64,000 nucleotides of DNA. Source: Trichopria drosophilae. Lineage: Eukaryota > Arthropoda > Insecta > Hymenoptera > Diapriidae. The stretch covers positions 29,189,501 through 29,253,500 of the forward strand of contig CM059586.1 in NCBI GenBank assembly GCA_030407085.1, given 5' to 3'. A program made the translations under genes and the position numbers. Positions within the stretch are counted from its first letter, which is position 1, and each line of letters starts with the position of its first letter. The notes beneath the pieces are model-generated. The model ran no database searches and was not told the DNA's origin. It saw nothing but the letters and a program-made list of their open reading frames with translations. Positions 46,701 to 60,000 of this stretch are shown piece by piece.

Positions 46701-47850
46701 CAAAAATGCTACCAGAATGGACACTTACTAATAGAGCAACATGACATTCTCAAATGTTACTCTGATTTACTGGCAAATGTTACTAAAGTTTTCTGTGAAC
46801 TCGATTTTTTTTTTATTTTTGTGCAAGTGAATGAATTGATAATTACGGTTATTTAGATAAAATTAAGTTGTACTTCTTAGTTTACTTTTAGTTTTCTGAT
46901 TACGTACCAAGTAAATAGTCATACGTACAATTCAGAAAATATATATTAATAAATAAGAAACTGAAATGCTATTGCATATACTATACATTTATATTATTTT
47001 CCTTACGTTTCTCTCGCGCTCGGCACATCTCAATGATAACGGGATTATTTAAATATTTGAACTGTCATAAACAAAATTGTTTATTTCTCACCTTCAGGTG
47101 TAAAGTGGTCTTTATTGTTTAGTCAATTTCTATGTCAGTATCTAGTATCATTTATAATTTTTAACAAAGGGTTTTTATAGAAATCCTTGTTTCGTTCAAT
47201 TTTTTTTTAGACTGGTACAAACATACTAAGTTGTGAATAGTGACATGTAGAAAGAAAGGAGTAGTTCTTTTTGTTGTGCTAGTAGTGAATCAAAAGTAGT
47301 AGTTTCGATACAAGTGTCCTAAGGAGTAGCATTTTACAAAATCTTATAAAATTTGTTAGTTAAGTGGCATTGAAATTTAATCAATTTTGTAAAATCATTT
47401 TTACGACAATTAGTTTGACTCATTTTTATGAAATGTAAACATTCGTCCATTCTTTTTCCGAAATTCAACACGACAATTTTTTATGAAAATTGTATTGTTT
47501 TCCACAATTTCCGAAGATAAGGACATGCATCTATTGACTGTTGAATATTAAAAGATAATAGACAATTACTTTATGGCCCTTCATAGAAAAGTGAATTTTC
47601 TGGTTTTTTTTTTCGGAAGGAGCAAATGAAGTAAGTATGGTAAAAAAAAAACGCAATTAAGAATGGTTTACACCAGTGCCGTATATTAGTTATAACTGAA
47701 AGAATGTGAGATTCACAGCAGCAGCCAAGGTTAGTGGTTTAATTCTCTAAGAGTGAATTGTTATTAATCGGCATTCGCAATCTACATCGTTTTTTCAAAT
47801 ACTTATGGAATTTTCGAGTTTACCGCTAAAACAGACAACGTTCAGACAGT

Positions 47851-47925
47851 ATTTGGAAATAGTAATTTTTGTTACAAGGGCGTGAAATAAACTTTTCCGC
47901 CCTCAGGTGACCAGCGATGCCGTGG
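47851..47925. repeat. Dispersed repeat with AGGTGACCAGC core, copy 1
   Basis: AATAGTAATTTTTGT, GGGCGTGAAATAAACTTTTC and CGCCCTCAGGTGACCAGCGA follow each other and match the right edge of the window. GGGCG and CGCCC flank the AT-rich part and can form a hairpin in both copies. A frame continues to 48146 on the + strand, but its coding status is unknown. Confidence 0.55.
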
Positions 47926-48149
47926 GTTGGCGAACCAGTCACGAGAGGATCGGCGAACGCTTTTTGGTTGCAAAAGTTTACGCCAATGAAATAGTATATT
48001 ATGTAACAAAGGCGCAATTACCGATCTTCGACCAGTGCGAAATTTGTCGGACGGGCAAAGCGAGGACAGACACACTCGTCGGAGACCGATATTTCGCCCA
48101 TGTTGCATACGACATTTTTCAATACGATGGGCATGAAGCTCGGTAATTT

Positions 48150-48590
48150 GCGCCTGAAGATTTCAAAAAATGGTTCGTCATAGATACAAAAGAAAAGTTA
48201 AATCAGCGGGAAACTCCTTATTGATGTAATTTTTGAAGGAAATGCATTGTATAATCAGATTTTATAACCCCCTATCGTGAAAAATAGATTAAATTTATTA
48301 TTTATATATGTATATAAGAATTTTTTTTCCAACATCGGTATCATTTCTGCATTAATAACAATTTAAATCATTAAAAATACCATTACATACATTAGATATA
48401 TATATACTTCGTTTTATTTATAAAAAGAGCTTTCCAATTTTTATCATATTATCCCAGTTCTTGTTTGACTGTTTTTTATATGTAAATTTATTCTTTTGTT
48501 ATGATTTCAAAAGACTAATATGTATCTAAGTCCAATGGAATTGTCTAGAATACTCAAAATTCTACGAATCGAACTTATAGTAATTTTTTT
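48150..48590. other. AT-rich DNA, nothing supported
   Basis: No gene or repeat was seen. Confidence 0.45.
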
Positions 48591-48890
48591 ATGACATTCT
48601 TCATTTTTCATGACTATGACGAGAACTTAATCGTACGCATTTTGCGTGGTTCCCAGATGTATTCTGCGGGACGTGGGAAGAATCGAGCGAAAGGCACTGT
48701 GATCCGTACTGCAGCAAGATTCAAAGTCGTGAGAGACAGAGAGAAAGAGAGCGTCAATGATGAAGAGAAGGTGGGAGATATAATATCGTACCGTGCACGC
48801 ACATGTGCATCAGGCAGCGCACTGGCATGTGACGGGATATCTAGGAAAGCCTCTTGAAACCTTTTGAGAGCATAACCTGTACCCATCCAT
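48591..48890. other. GC-richer island with a GA tract
   Basis: Frames are open on both strands, and GAGAGACAGAGAGAAAGAGA at about 48730-48750 resembles GAGA-factor binding DNA of insect promoters. The coding strand cannot be decided, and a promoter-type element is my preferred reading. Confidence 0.3.
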
Positions 48891-49039
48891 ACAAAAAATA
48901 ATCGATAAATAAAAAAATTATTTTATTCACGTTTTCATTTGCTGATCTCTCTTTAATCATTTAGATTCGTACCTTCCCAATAACAATAAATTTGGCTATT
49001 TTTAAACTATTTTGGGTATTTGATACACTGTAAACAAGA

Positions 49040-49520
49040 AGTGGAACATTCCCATAGAAGCCAGATACATACGACAAAATATTGAATTGGACCTGTTTTT
49101 AGCCCAAGTTGAATGTCAAAGGGTCAAAAAATCGTGTTAATATTCATATTTTCATATGACATATTTTCTTTTTTCTCGAAAAACAGCCAAGATGATAAAG
49201 AGTTTGAAGTGATTCGAATCTCAAACAGTTTGAGACAAAAATATTGGATCCACCATTTTGCATTTCTTATACATGTGAAAAATGTCCAAAAACATGATTT
49301 TTGACCCTTTGACCTTGAGTATGTCTAAATTAATATTTTGACGTTCATATTTAGATTCGACTCTTACGGATGGGAGAACAGTTTTTGGGCTGTGAATAGA
49401 TGCTCAAAATGTCTCAAATCGGATTTTTTACCAATTTAACCTTCAATAGCGCAAAAAGGAGAGGCCATTAGATACTTCGGCGGTCATATTTGGATTCTGT
49501 CGTTGGATTCTTGTATCATT
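49040..49520. repeat. TTTGACCT / ATCGGATTTTT family, copy 2
   Basis: GTTTGAAGTGATTCGAATCT, CACCATTTTGCATTTC, TGATTTTTGACCCTTTGACC, ATCGGATTTTTTACCAATTT and CTTCAATAGCGCAAAAA parallel the 46.3-kb copy in order and orientation, with many substitutions. Confidence 0.65.
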
Positions 49521-49539
49521 ATTTATGCTATTTCAAATT

Positions 49540-50060
49540 TTCATTTTGTTCCACTTTGATTCATTCACTTTGTTTGGCTTGTTTCTTTTTCTTCATTACA
49601 TTTTTTTCCCGAAATAGATAAGTTATCATTTATTTGTGTATCCAATCCAATTATTGCATTTCATAACCCTGTTGGCTTTATTATATTTCGATTATAACCT
49701 GCTTATGTTTTCATTTTAGTCAAGTGTGTTTTTCAACTGATTTGAAATTATGATTTTACTTCTCTTTAGTTTTAATGACACCTTTGTCCGTTTCATATGT
49801 TTGTGATAGTTCTGTTGTTTACTTGATGGGGAACAGTTTCTTTTTGTTTCGGCTATTTCATATATTTGTACTGGGTTAGCATCGTTAGTATTAATTTGTT
49901 TATTAGTTTGATCAAGTGTCTTTCTTTCGTGTCGTTGTTTACATTTTTTTTTCTTTCTTTATTTTTTTATTTTTATTTTTATTTCCTTTTATTTTGTATT
50001 TCGTTTGGTAGGCATCATGGCCACTTTTTATATTTAATATCATATAAATATAAATAACCC
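49540..50060. other. T-rich tract on the + strand
   Basis: Long strand-biased T and C-rich stretch including TTTTTTTTTCTTTCTTTATT. No reading frame is convincing. It directly precedes an open segment at 50133-50465, so it could serve as an intron pyrimidine tract, but this is speculative. Confidence 0.3.
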
Positions 50061-50132
50061 ACAATTTGTAACGTTTTTAATTCAGGAAACTGAATTTCAT
50101 AATCGAGGAATGTCAAAAGACTCGATGGTTTA

Positions 50133-50465
50133 TTGAACAATCAAGTTCATCAAGGACATCAAGATTTCCAGACATATGAACGAAATTTCATTACATTTTC
50201 CTCACTTACTCCTCATCTGTCTATATCATTCCTATTCATTACTTTTCTTTCCCTTCCCGTTCCAACTTGTTCCCATGACTTCGAGACCGAGAGCCAAAGA
50301 AAGACTGCACGAAATAGTGCGACCTGCAGCCTGTTGCTTCCATTCCCTCGAACACTTCCCACACATCTCACCTACACTTGCGAAGACATGCGAGCTTCAA
50401 ATATTGTCTACAACCTTTCTATAGTGCTTTCCTGCGTAGCACCTTTTGGGTATCTTATTTCATAA
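50133..50465 (+). other. Moderately GC-rich segment with two open + frames
   Basis: Two overlapping + strand frames (110 and 82 codons) both begin with hydrophobic stretches that could act as signal peptides or anchors. Having two alternatives and no recognisable domain, I cannot call a gene. Confidence 0.18.
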
Positions 50466-50469
50466 ATTT

Positions 50470-53400
50470 TTGAAAATAAATTCTACCACTTTATTGATGC
50501 AAATTACTACATGTGATTTTCTGTTTAATTGTTACACAAAACTTTCACTAGCAAATAAAAATAGAAGAAGAGAAGAGAAGTAGAAGAGACCGGGACAATT
50601 CGTAATATCGCGAGAAAATTGAAATCCTCATCATTGGACTGCACTGACAGAAATGAAATTTGAAATAATTATGATAGATAGTGGTAGAAAACCCATTAAC
50701 ATCTCTAGTAGAAAATACGACAAGTTTCTGGCCATTTTATCTGGTTTCTGTATTTAAGTAATGGAACCCAGCAAAACTGGCCGGAAACTGGTATCTTTTT
50801 CTACCAGGGTACTGGGTAACTTGGGGGATATTGGAAAGAGTTCTTGAGTGCTGTCAAAGTATAATGTTGAGGTCCTGAATAATTTGTGTTTATATAGAGT
50901 TCATTCGTTAGAAATAATATTTCCTAATGAGTCATCCGAAAATTCGCCTGTTTTCTGAACCTCAAATTCGGAGTTGCAATGTACGTGAACAATCTAACAT
51001 CATATATTTTCATTTCTCATACTGTCGCCATTTCAGGTCCAGAAGGCAGGCGAATTTAGCTCACCTTTTAGGGTTTTTCTTTTACTTGTTCTCTGGAATA
51101 CCAAATTGTATTTGAAAAATTAACAGTAATGTCACTGCTTTTCTTGACATTCGAACACCCTGGTTATTTCATGACACAGTTAACAGAGGTATCTAATCTA
51201 GTGGTCAACTAATCACAGTGGTCAATGATTTGGTTTTAGACAACAATATTGCGAAAACTACTAAGAAAACGGCTTTTAAGTAACCAAAAAATGTAGACAC
51301 CCTAGAAAAGTCGTTCATTGCAGTTCTGATAATGACTGAAGCTTTTCTGAATCGTTTATTTACATTTTCCTCGTGATTTATATATCATTGGTCCATAAAT
51401 ATATCTTCACAGAACATTATTTTCTTTTAAATGAAGTCATTAAAACCTGATATATTAGCAGAGTCACGATAAATAATATGCTGAAAAGACTCACTGAATT
51501 AGTTTTCGTAGTTGAGGGCTTCAACATTAAAAAACTACATTACAATTTTTAAATCTGTAACAATGTTTCTAGAAAAAATTCCTACACCCAAAGTGTCACG
51601 ATTTGCACCGGCCTCCACGATAGTAAAAAAAGGTTCGACGAATAGTGAATTTAAATTTACTAGCCAAATAAATATAAATAAGTCGTTTTTATTTAAAATG
51701 GTTGTCAATGATAACGTAAAAATATCCTTATTTCTGATAACTTTTTAAAATGATTTTACTCTGCATTTTACATCAAGAATCCAATTGATACAAAGTGACC
51801 ATGACTATGTGTTGCAATCTATATCTAATATATGTTTTCTCTCAGTGCATATTTTGAATTAATGGACAGTGTAGACAATAAATATTGAATTTGTTGAAAG
51901 AAAATTAAATCATCAATAATTGAGGATATTAATAAGTTTTACGCCTTCGCAATTGCTTTCACAGAAATAGATAAATCATGTTATCGGTTTTCTGTTCAGT
52001 AGTTATCATTCGGAACTTTTCTTCCAATTATTGAACAAAGCTGCTTTAATTTTAAGTATTTTAAGTATTTTATATATTATAATATAAGTATATAATTCAT
52101 TTTTTAAATTTGAAAATTGTTTCCATTAGGCCTTTTATTTCATATTTCATATGTCGTTATTTTATGTCGAATTTTGTAGATGTTTCTGATGTGAAATTTG
52201 CACCAAACAGATAATAACATTTTATGCACTCTTGAGGTAACACTTTATTACGTCTTAAAACTATGTTCTGTCACATCTCGTAATACTGCAAAAACTGACA
52301 TGTATGGGAATAATAAAAATTAATTTTACGTAGCTAAATTTTGTCATTGGTTTTTAGCAAATATTCAGTTTTGTAAAATTAAATACAAGAATAAAAACAC
52401 CACGAAAAGTGACAAATGCATGAGACGTTATCGTACAAAACAGAAAAAAAAGAAAACAGCGTACAGTAAGTAAACGGAAGGCAATTCTGGAAACTCCAAA
52501 ATTGGAATTTCAAAATGTTCTCGATAGCGAAGCCCGAAAAAGAAGAGGTTCCGAATGCTTAGAATACGAAATAAGGCAGTTCTGCGTTACCACGAGCAGT
52601 AACGGCTCGTAAAAAACGTTACTGTCATTTCTCGCTTTAGGTGGATTTACGGGTCGTTTGGCAAAGTGCAAAACGTGTCGACATGATTGCGAATCAACAC
52701 TTGTTTTATGATACATTCCATTTTTATTTTCCCATCTGATAGCATATCAATTACACAAGCGAGGAATGTTTAAACCTATATGGATCAAAATAATTGTTCT
52801 GATTTTTTGACCTTCCATTTAAAAATTGAAAATTATGTGTCAAAGTACCTTTTTTCAAATTTTAGACTCTAATGGTCCAGATTATTTAAGGTTAATTTTG
52901 TATGTTATTTGCTAATTTAATTTATAGATTTTATTGTTGTATGAAATTTTCATACGAATTTTGTTGGTAAATTCATCAGTTAAACGAATTATATCCTATC
53001 TATCTGCACATTTTTCAACTAATTCAACTTCATAATTATTTCACGATTGAAAGTAAGAAATTAAAAAAAAGAACTACTGTTAATTATACCGTAAATTCCG
53101 TTATTATTCACTGAATTGTAAATTTAATAACACGTCAGTTGTGTGAGTTTCGCGAAGCACATAACATAAATTAATTCACCAATTAATATTTGCGTTGTAT
53201 GATTTTATCAATTGTCTACAAACTAAAATATACTCTTAATTGCCTTGTACGTAACGTTATTATTTTTTGTAATCATTTTGGTGTATTTCGGAGTTGTGTA
53301 TAAATCCTTTCATTGTCCACCACAATTTATAAGTTTGTCATTTGATGTAAAGGAAATACATGAAAATCACTAGAAGCAACTATTTTTTTGTTGAAACCTC

Positions 53401-54530
53401 AAATTAAACGAAAATTAAATAGACTTTGATGTAAATGAAGGTAATATTTCAATAATGTAGAAAATATTTATCGATGTAAACAACTTTCACACTGTTTCTT
53501 TTAAAATAAATTATTTTTATTAAAAATATTGTACAGCAATGTATATAATTTTGAGTGTAATTTTGTATTGAATTTCGTGGTATTTTTGGTTAGGTTTGTG
53601 TCTTGAAATAGAGCAATGAAACAATACAAAAATAATGTATGTTCTATACTGAGCAAAATGTTTGTTTACAGTTAATGTAATAGTTTCATAGTAAAGCTAA
53701 TGAATTTAGATTTTGATAATAAGGTAAAGTACTTTATCCTGAAGTTACTGTAATTTGAGATTCGGTTAAATTTGTTATGTTAGTAGTTAATATAAGAACA
53801 GTTTCATCGACACACAGATAAACAAACATACACACGAGCGGTCATTCGACTTTCTGCAAATTTTTCGAGGCATTGTTGACATGCACAGTTCAAACGGCAG
53901 AATTTAACGTAAGCTTTATCAACATCTAACGAACGCTCCTTGAATGTTAAAATATACAATTAATGTAAGAGCCTTGAAATTAGTTTAAATTAACTATTAG
54001 AAAATAATTTCTGTCAGTGTACAAAATATTATTTTCTCTCCAGAAGATGATAAGAACAATAATCATTAATTATTCTCATAGTTAACCAAAAACCTCCTGA
54101 AGAGAATCCCTGGAGGTTTGAATCCTAAAGAAATGAATTTTATTTAACTTAAAGAAAAAAGTCATTGTTGTAACTCATAAACATCACTTTTTTAAACGGT
54201 AGTCTGGTTTAAAATGGAGATTAACTGACAATGTGCTACTCAAGTTCTGCCCAAAAATTAAGAAACAATTTTGGGGAATTAAAACTGGCTATTTCTGGAT
54301 TGTGCCTAGTTAAACTAATTATATTGTCTGCCAGAATAAATGCCCTCCTTTTAAGTAAGCAGCTATTTTAGCCTGGAAAGGATTATTATTTTTAGATCTA
54401 CAATATAATAATAATAATAATATTTCAACTTAATTTTAGAATGACAATTGAAAGAAAAATATTGCTAAAAATTGCGCAAATAAATTTAGAAAAACTTTAC
54501 AAAAATGTTATATAACCCTGGAATGTCGAA
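50470..54530. other. Gene-poor AT-rich stretch
   Basis: About 4 kb without a supported gene or long repeat. An AAT trinucleotide run lies just inside this segment, at about 54406-54422. The GC-richer patch near 52500-52720 has only short frames. Confidence 0.5.
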
Positions 54531-54532
54531 AA

Positions 54533-56530
54533 GTGCTAATAATTGGAGTATCGAAGCTGGGTGGAGTTTATGACGATAAAAATTCTTATTTTCGAAATGC
54601 AATAAAAAGAACTTTAAAGAAAACAAGCCGCAATTGTCGGCTGCGGTTGCAAAGGAAACGGCAGAGAAAGAAAGCCAGAAGCTACCGCGAAGTTCGTCAT
54701 GATGTTTCCAGCGAGAAGGGTCACTGTCGCAGTTGCTTCTTTACACGGGGTTAAACGATTGTAATGTTCCGAGAAGTTCCGCAGGGATCCTGCTACATAA
54801 CTGAACACGAGATTCAAATGGAAGAGAAAGCACGATTTGGATCCAGAAATGTAGACACTTATTTTTTGCCGCATTCTTATCTTTAAAACTCATGGACGAA
54901 GACGAGCTTCTCATCTAAACTCATCATTGCATAGTAAAATGTTTATGTAATGTCAATAACAAGCCTTTGTCTCTAAATTATACTTGGCGCAAGAAAAATT
55001 TAAAGTGACCTAGAAAATCTGACCTTTTTCATTACCATCATGAGGAGGAATATTTTCATATTGAGAAGTGAAAATTCACGCCTTACCTGAAACAAAACAA
55101 TTGTAAAGATTACATTTTATGTTTAGAGAAAAATACATTATGTTATGTCTTTTAAACATGATAATTTGTAAATTATATCTCTAATATAAATGAGAATGAC
55201 TCTAGCTGAATCCTTGATGTATTTTATATCAATGGATGAAAATGGTTTGAACTTTGGCAATATTTAATTCGCACGCGCTGTACGCGAAGAAATAACTAAC
55301 TAAGCGTGTAAGTAGCTGCGGCGCAAATTATTAATGTCTAGAAAACAAAGGAAAGAGTCGGAGAAAGGTACCGAGTAGTTGCCGGCTGTTTATTATAGCG
55401 ATGTTTAAGGATAATATCACCCACTGTTTTATAAATACCTGCGAACAATCGGGAAGGCGATTTCATTCCTATCGTAACGGAGACCGTTATCACATTTAAG
55501 GGAGTCACTCAATTGTGACTGCGTGGGTGTCTTAACGAAGTACTAATGTTACGTTTTTTATTTCGAAACTTATCCTGGAGTTACATCGAGTTTCGACATT
55601 AGTGAAATTTATTTCTCTAACACAACCGATAAATATGCGTGCGTTTAGAAAATGTTAGCTCCGTGGGTGTCGTGTGAAGTTTAAGATACGAAAGTAATTT
55701 TCACTGGAAACATCCTGAATTATATTCACGCATTTAAATTGGGTATTTTTAAGTATATCAGGTTTATTTAGTGATTGTGTAATATTATCTGCAAATAGAA
55801 TTTGAAAACTCCTCAACAGAAAGTTGCATTTGTATGGTTGGGCGCCAAATGTACAACATGATTATTGCTGTATTATTCAGAATAACTAATCGATATTTAT
55901 CAGGATGTCATCGTGGATGATAAGTACTCGAAAGGATAATCTTAATGGTGGACATATCGTCTGGGAGCATTAAAGACGGTTCCATCTCGTCGTGGCGCGC
56001 GACAAAAAAGGGTTCTATCTGGATGTGTCAATGGAGGAGGTTCTATTTCGCGAGGAACATTGGAGGAGGTTGGTAACAATACAATTTGTCGATGTTGCAG
56101 AAAGAAGGTGCTTTCCCGACTTAGATTATAAAAAGCTCTTGCCGTGAAAACAAAAACAAAATAGCACTTTCTTTCAGGACCACCAGCGAAATGTTTATTG
56201 GTATCGAACTAAATCGGCATCAAAAATTCAGAAGATGTCCATTTTAATCAGAGATCACCACCTGCTGAAAATTCAGCATCAAATTTCCTGCACTGAGCAG
56301 GTATTGATTTATGGTCATTCTAAATATGGGAATATTTAGAAATGATTTTGTTAATAATGAAATGTGTTAGTAGCGAACCCTTTAATTAGGATCCAGCGCT
56401 CACTAAAGCATTGTTTTGTTGAAGATCTAATTCTTAAAAGGCAAAAAAGTCAAACAATATCATATGGAGCACTCCATCATATACATCTCTCTAAGAGTTA
56501 CTATCCCATTACTTTTGATAAGCAAAACAT
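54533..56530. other. No well-supported gene
   Basis: Opposed short frames at 54533-54754 (+, very basic product) and 54874-54614 (-) overlap in a GC-richer patch. Around 55980-56080 GGTTCTAT-type words recur in GC-rich DNA, perhaps a small duplicated motif. Nothing is recognised. Confidence 0.35.
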
Positions 56531-56533
56531 TTC

Positions 56534-57456
56534 TCACAGACTAGAATTTCCACTAAATTGGATATGAATGAGAAAGTGCTTTTTCTTTACCCCGGACATT
56601 GCGTATGAATTTCTTAGCAGACATGGGAGTAATGGAAGTGAAGAATCAGAGTTTCGGCGGGACCAGCTGCCGGGTCTTGTAATGTTTATAAACGTCAGGT
56701 GGAGGGGACGAGTGATGCAAAGAAGCATGAACTGAGATGATATCCTTAGAACAGTGGCGTATCCTGATTCCGGGTTCTCCGCTGTACATTCGATATTCGG
56801 AACACCAGGTGCTGTTTTTCTCAGACTCTCTACATCTCCTTCGTTTCCTCTCGTAACGCCTCTTACAGATTTTTTCCACGTGTTTTCATACGCTCCCTTG
56901 TTCATTCCGCCTGTGATCTCTCGCAAGTGCAAAAAAGGACTAATAACGGGTACAAAAAAGCTCATATGATGCGTAATGGTGCATAAACGTTCGACCAGAG
57001 TACACACAATTTAAATTAATGCCCGTCTGAAACAACGGTTTCGAAGAATTTTTATGCATCCACTTACTCCGATACATGTTCTGTATCAATACTAATCATC
57101 ACATTATTACTAATTTTCATGGCTTTGTTTGTAATAATTATAATGATATCGCTAAAGATAATGAAAGATTATTTTTCCTTCGAAGAGTCCTCGCACTAGT
57201 TATCGAGATCCAGTACCAGCATAAAATACGTGAACCAACTGCAATATCATCAGGAGGTGTGTTTTATTTTAGCAGATTTACGAAAGTTCTAACTGGAGGA
57301 AGGCGTCGTAAACTGGTTTTACTGAACGTCGATACCGTCGCGAAGAGACTCGTATCAAACGAGATTTATGAGCATGGGAAAGGGGCGAACCGTTTACATA
57401 CTCCTCTCAATACGCTTTGTTTTGGAATAAGAAATGAAAGAGAAATCATAAGTTGA
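56534..57456. other. GC-richer island with the longest open frames
   Basis: The longest frame of the window, 157 codons, runs on the - strand from 57007 to 56534, with a second - frame and a + frame (56754-56969) overlapping it. A + frame of 126 codons follows at 57076-57456, within which TTTTATTTTAGCAG near 57275 could be an acceptor. No domain is recognised in any of them. The words GTGGCGTATCCTGATTCCGG near 56755 resemble non-coding transposon debris. Exons remain possible. Confidence 0.25.
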
Positions 57457-57459
57457 AAA

Positions 57460-58560
57460 ACTTTAACTAACGCGCTTTTACATTTTCAGTTATTCTAATG
57501 ATAATTTTTAATTAAGTTGTAAGTTAAAAATTCCGTTTCGATGTGGGGTTTAAGATAGATTACATATCGCATAAAGTGTATTCTAAAGTAGGCCGTAACT
57601 TTAATGCTTGAGCGAAGATCACCTTTCATACCGATCAGACAGAACCAACACATCTCACTGGGAAAGTAAACCACCGGAATAAAAAAGGAGCTCCCTTTCC
57701 GTCTGGAGAAACACTCAAGAGTTCTTGTCAGAAGTTTTCCATGTGGAAAATTGTCGCAATCTTCGATCACAATATTTACGGAGGGAATGCATTTTTGTCA
57801 CTAACATCGGAATTCTACCCAAAACCTACCGAGTACATCCTTTTTGTGCCAACACTCGAGAACGCATCAGATGGTGCTGTGATATGGAGGCCTAAGTGCC
57901 AGTTGGGCACGCCACTTATGGCCCTTTTACGTTCTAACTTTTAAAAGAGTCACGCCGTATAAAACCTAGAGTCCCACGAAGAGTAAAAAAGACGACGCAA
58001 CCCACGATGACGCTTAATTGCGAGAATGATGGTCTTTGCTCGTGCCTCGATCAAAAGAAGATTGAATATCTGTTTTGCCCGCACCATAGCGGTTTATTAT
58101 TTGAATTATTAAAAAAATTCAACGCTTAGCTATAGACTTGGGGAGATTGATTAAAAGGTTGGTAAATGCCTGTTTAGGATTAAAGTTTACGAGGGAGCTT
58201 TGATGAATTTAAATCGATTCTAAGACGTCGTAATTTTAAATGCCAACGAACGTTCATCAAATATTCTGTTGGATACTTTTGCGACCGCACACTGTAACTT
58301 ATAAGGCGCACGTTAATATCCGGGAGATATTGAAGCGATCCTTAAATGAACGGCGAGTGGTCATCTGAAAGTTGGGTATATGCTGTAGGAAACATCTAAT
58401 TAAGATACCCAGCATTGGTTTAATTTTTGTCTGAGTTTACGTTTCTGTTTTATAAAAATTCAGAAAAATATTGAATGCCTTTAATCCTTATGTAATGTGT
58501 TCGATTCTTCATTCGAAGAGTATGCATGAACGTAAAGCCGTGATGCTCCCAACGATGTAC
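57460..58560. other. No supported gene
   Basis: Short frames at 57495-57770 (-) and 57741-57944 (+) have no recognisable features. Confidence 0.4.
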
Positions 58561-58565
58561 TTTGC

Positions 58566-58598
58566 AATTGCATATGCAATTACGTGTACACACGTAAT
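58566..58598. promoter_or_regulatory. Two abutting palindromes (POU-like and bZIP-like)
   Basis: AATTGCATATGCAATT is a perfect 16-bp palindrome whose halves (ATGCAATT) resemble POU-domain half-sites. It overlaps ATTACGTG TACA CACGTAAT, a perfect 8-bp inverted repeat of the kind bound by bZIP or bHLH dimers. Adjacent dimeric sites suggest a regulatory element. No gene start is evident nearby. Confidence 0.35.
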
Positions 58599-58889
58599 AC
58601 GTACATAGACTTGTAGTGCACGAGCGTTTGTCATATGCAAATGGGCAAACGGTTGGTATCATGTCGTTTCAGCAGGTATATATGTCGACTTATTTCGCAC
58701 GAGAAACGTGCTCACTTGCAGCCAACAGAAAACGATGAATACATAAAGTTTTATTCGAGTAGCGTGCACGACAGTATGTTTCTATCCTCATCTGTAAATA
58801 AAGGAACTCAATTGTATGCAATTTCGAAATTTAATATCTTGTCTCTAGAAGGTAGAACCAAAAGAGGACAACGAAAATGTTAGAAGGAA

Positions 58890-59730
58890 CAATGAGCTGC
58901 ATTTGAGGATCAAAATCATAAAGCGAAACCATAAACCACTATTTCATTATAGTTACATATTTCGTCACTTAATAAGTAGAACACCAAGTTTTTGAAAGCC
59001 CGGGATTCCTTTTCATTTTAAACGCTACTCCCCCGCAACACAATTCGGGATTAAGTTCACTCTTTGGAACGTTTTTTGCTGCTCATTCGAGTCAGCTCTT
59101 GTTCGATATCAAGGGTTTGGAAATTAGCCAGCCCAATGTGTACCATACAGGTTTAAGTGCGTGATTCGAGGTTAAGCGTCAGGACTGAAAAGGATCATTT
59201 ACGAGAAGCAACAAGCTTTCTGCATTCAGCTCTGACTTGAAGAGGTTCATATGTGCTCTTTCAATAGTTTGGTGAAATCTTTGATCCAACTGGTTCGTCA
59301 GGTATAGTCCGCCCCCGCATACAATGCAGAACCGAGTACTATACGGTGATCCTAGACCGTATCCATCGTCATAAGAAAAGTGACGTTCTTGGGACTAGAA
59401 GGAGAACGCGCGAATGCGTAGGATTCGAGGAAGGCAGAACACTGAAAGAAGTAGCTTCGTATTAATTAGTAAAAAGTACTTAGTTTTACTGTAAAAATAT
59501 AAAATAAAGTAATGTTGCCAAATTTTTCATAAAGTCACGTAACTTTAATTTCGATTTTAAGAAGTCTTTATTCTTTCTGAGAACCTATGATCTTCTTTCA
59601 GAACAGTTTTGGAGATGTTTTTAAGACATGACATTTTGCTGATTTTAAAGTAAATCGAATTTCTCTGAATCCTGGTGTAAATACAATAAAGTAAACGACC
59701 ATCTTTCAACAAGATAGGAAAAAAGGTCGA
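58890..59730. other. No supported gene
   Basis: Mixed composition without a convincing frame or repeat. Confidence 0.4.
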
Positions 59731-59751
59731 ATTTGCAAAACGACTCGTCCC

Positions 59752-59982
59752 ATGTGTGCCTATCAAGAGGCGAAACTCCTGCACATGGCTTCGGTAATGA
59801 TTCGTCTTTATTTTCTTATCATATTTTTTCTTCTGGTAAAAAGGAGCCCCCTACCGCGACCGAAAACGATCGCCATCGTGTACGAGTGCGTTTTCGTTGC
59901 AGATCCGCCGAAAAAACGTAAACTTTCGGCGCCACAGAAACACACGTGTTGCTCCCTGACATCAGAAATGTTTGGAGGTTAA
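59752..59982 (+). CDS. Weak candidate for a small secreted or membrane peptide
   Basis: The frame has an internal ATG in good context (CACATGG, at 59785) that would start MASVMIRLYFLIIFFLLVKR, a clear signal peptide or anchor. A basic stretch (PPKKRKL) and a Cys-Cys pair follow before the stop. Other + and - frames overlap in the same GC-rich patch, and I recognise no family. Confidence 0.2.
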   Translation: MCAYQEAKLLHMASVMIRLYFLIIFFLLVKRSPLPRPKTIAIVYECVFVADPPKKRKLSAPQKHTCCSLTSEMFGG

Positions 59983-60000
59983 ATCGGCACAATACAACCA

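Noticed and set aside
56534..57007. Longest open frame (157 codons, - strand)
   Set aside because: Several other frames are open over the same GC-rich DNA, there is no recognisable domain and the composition looks random; kept only as part of an island.
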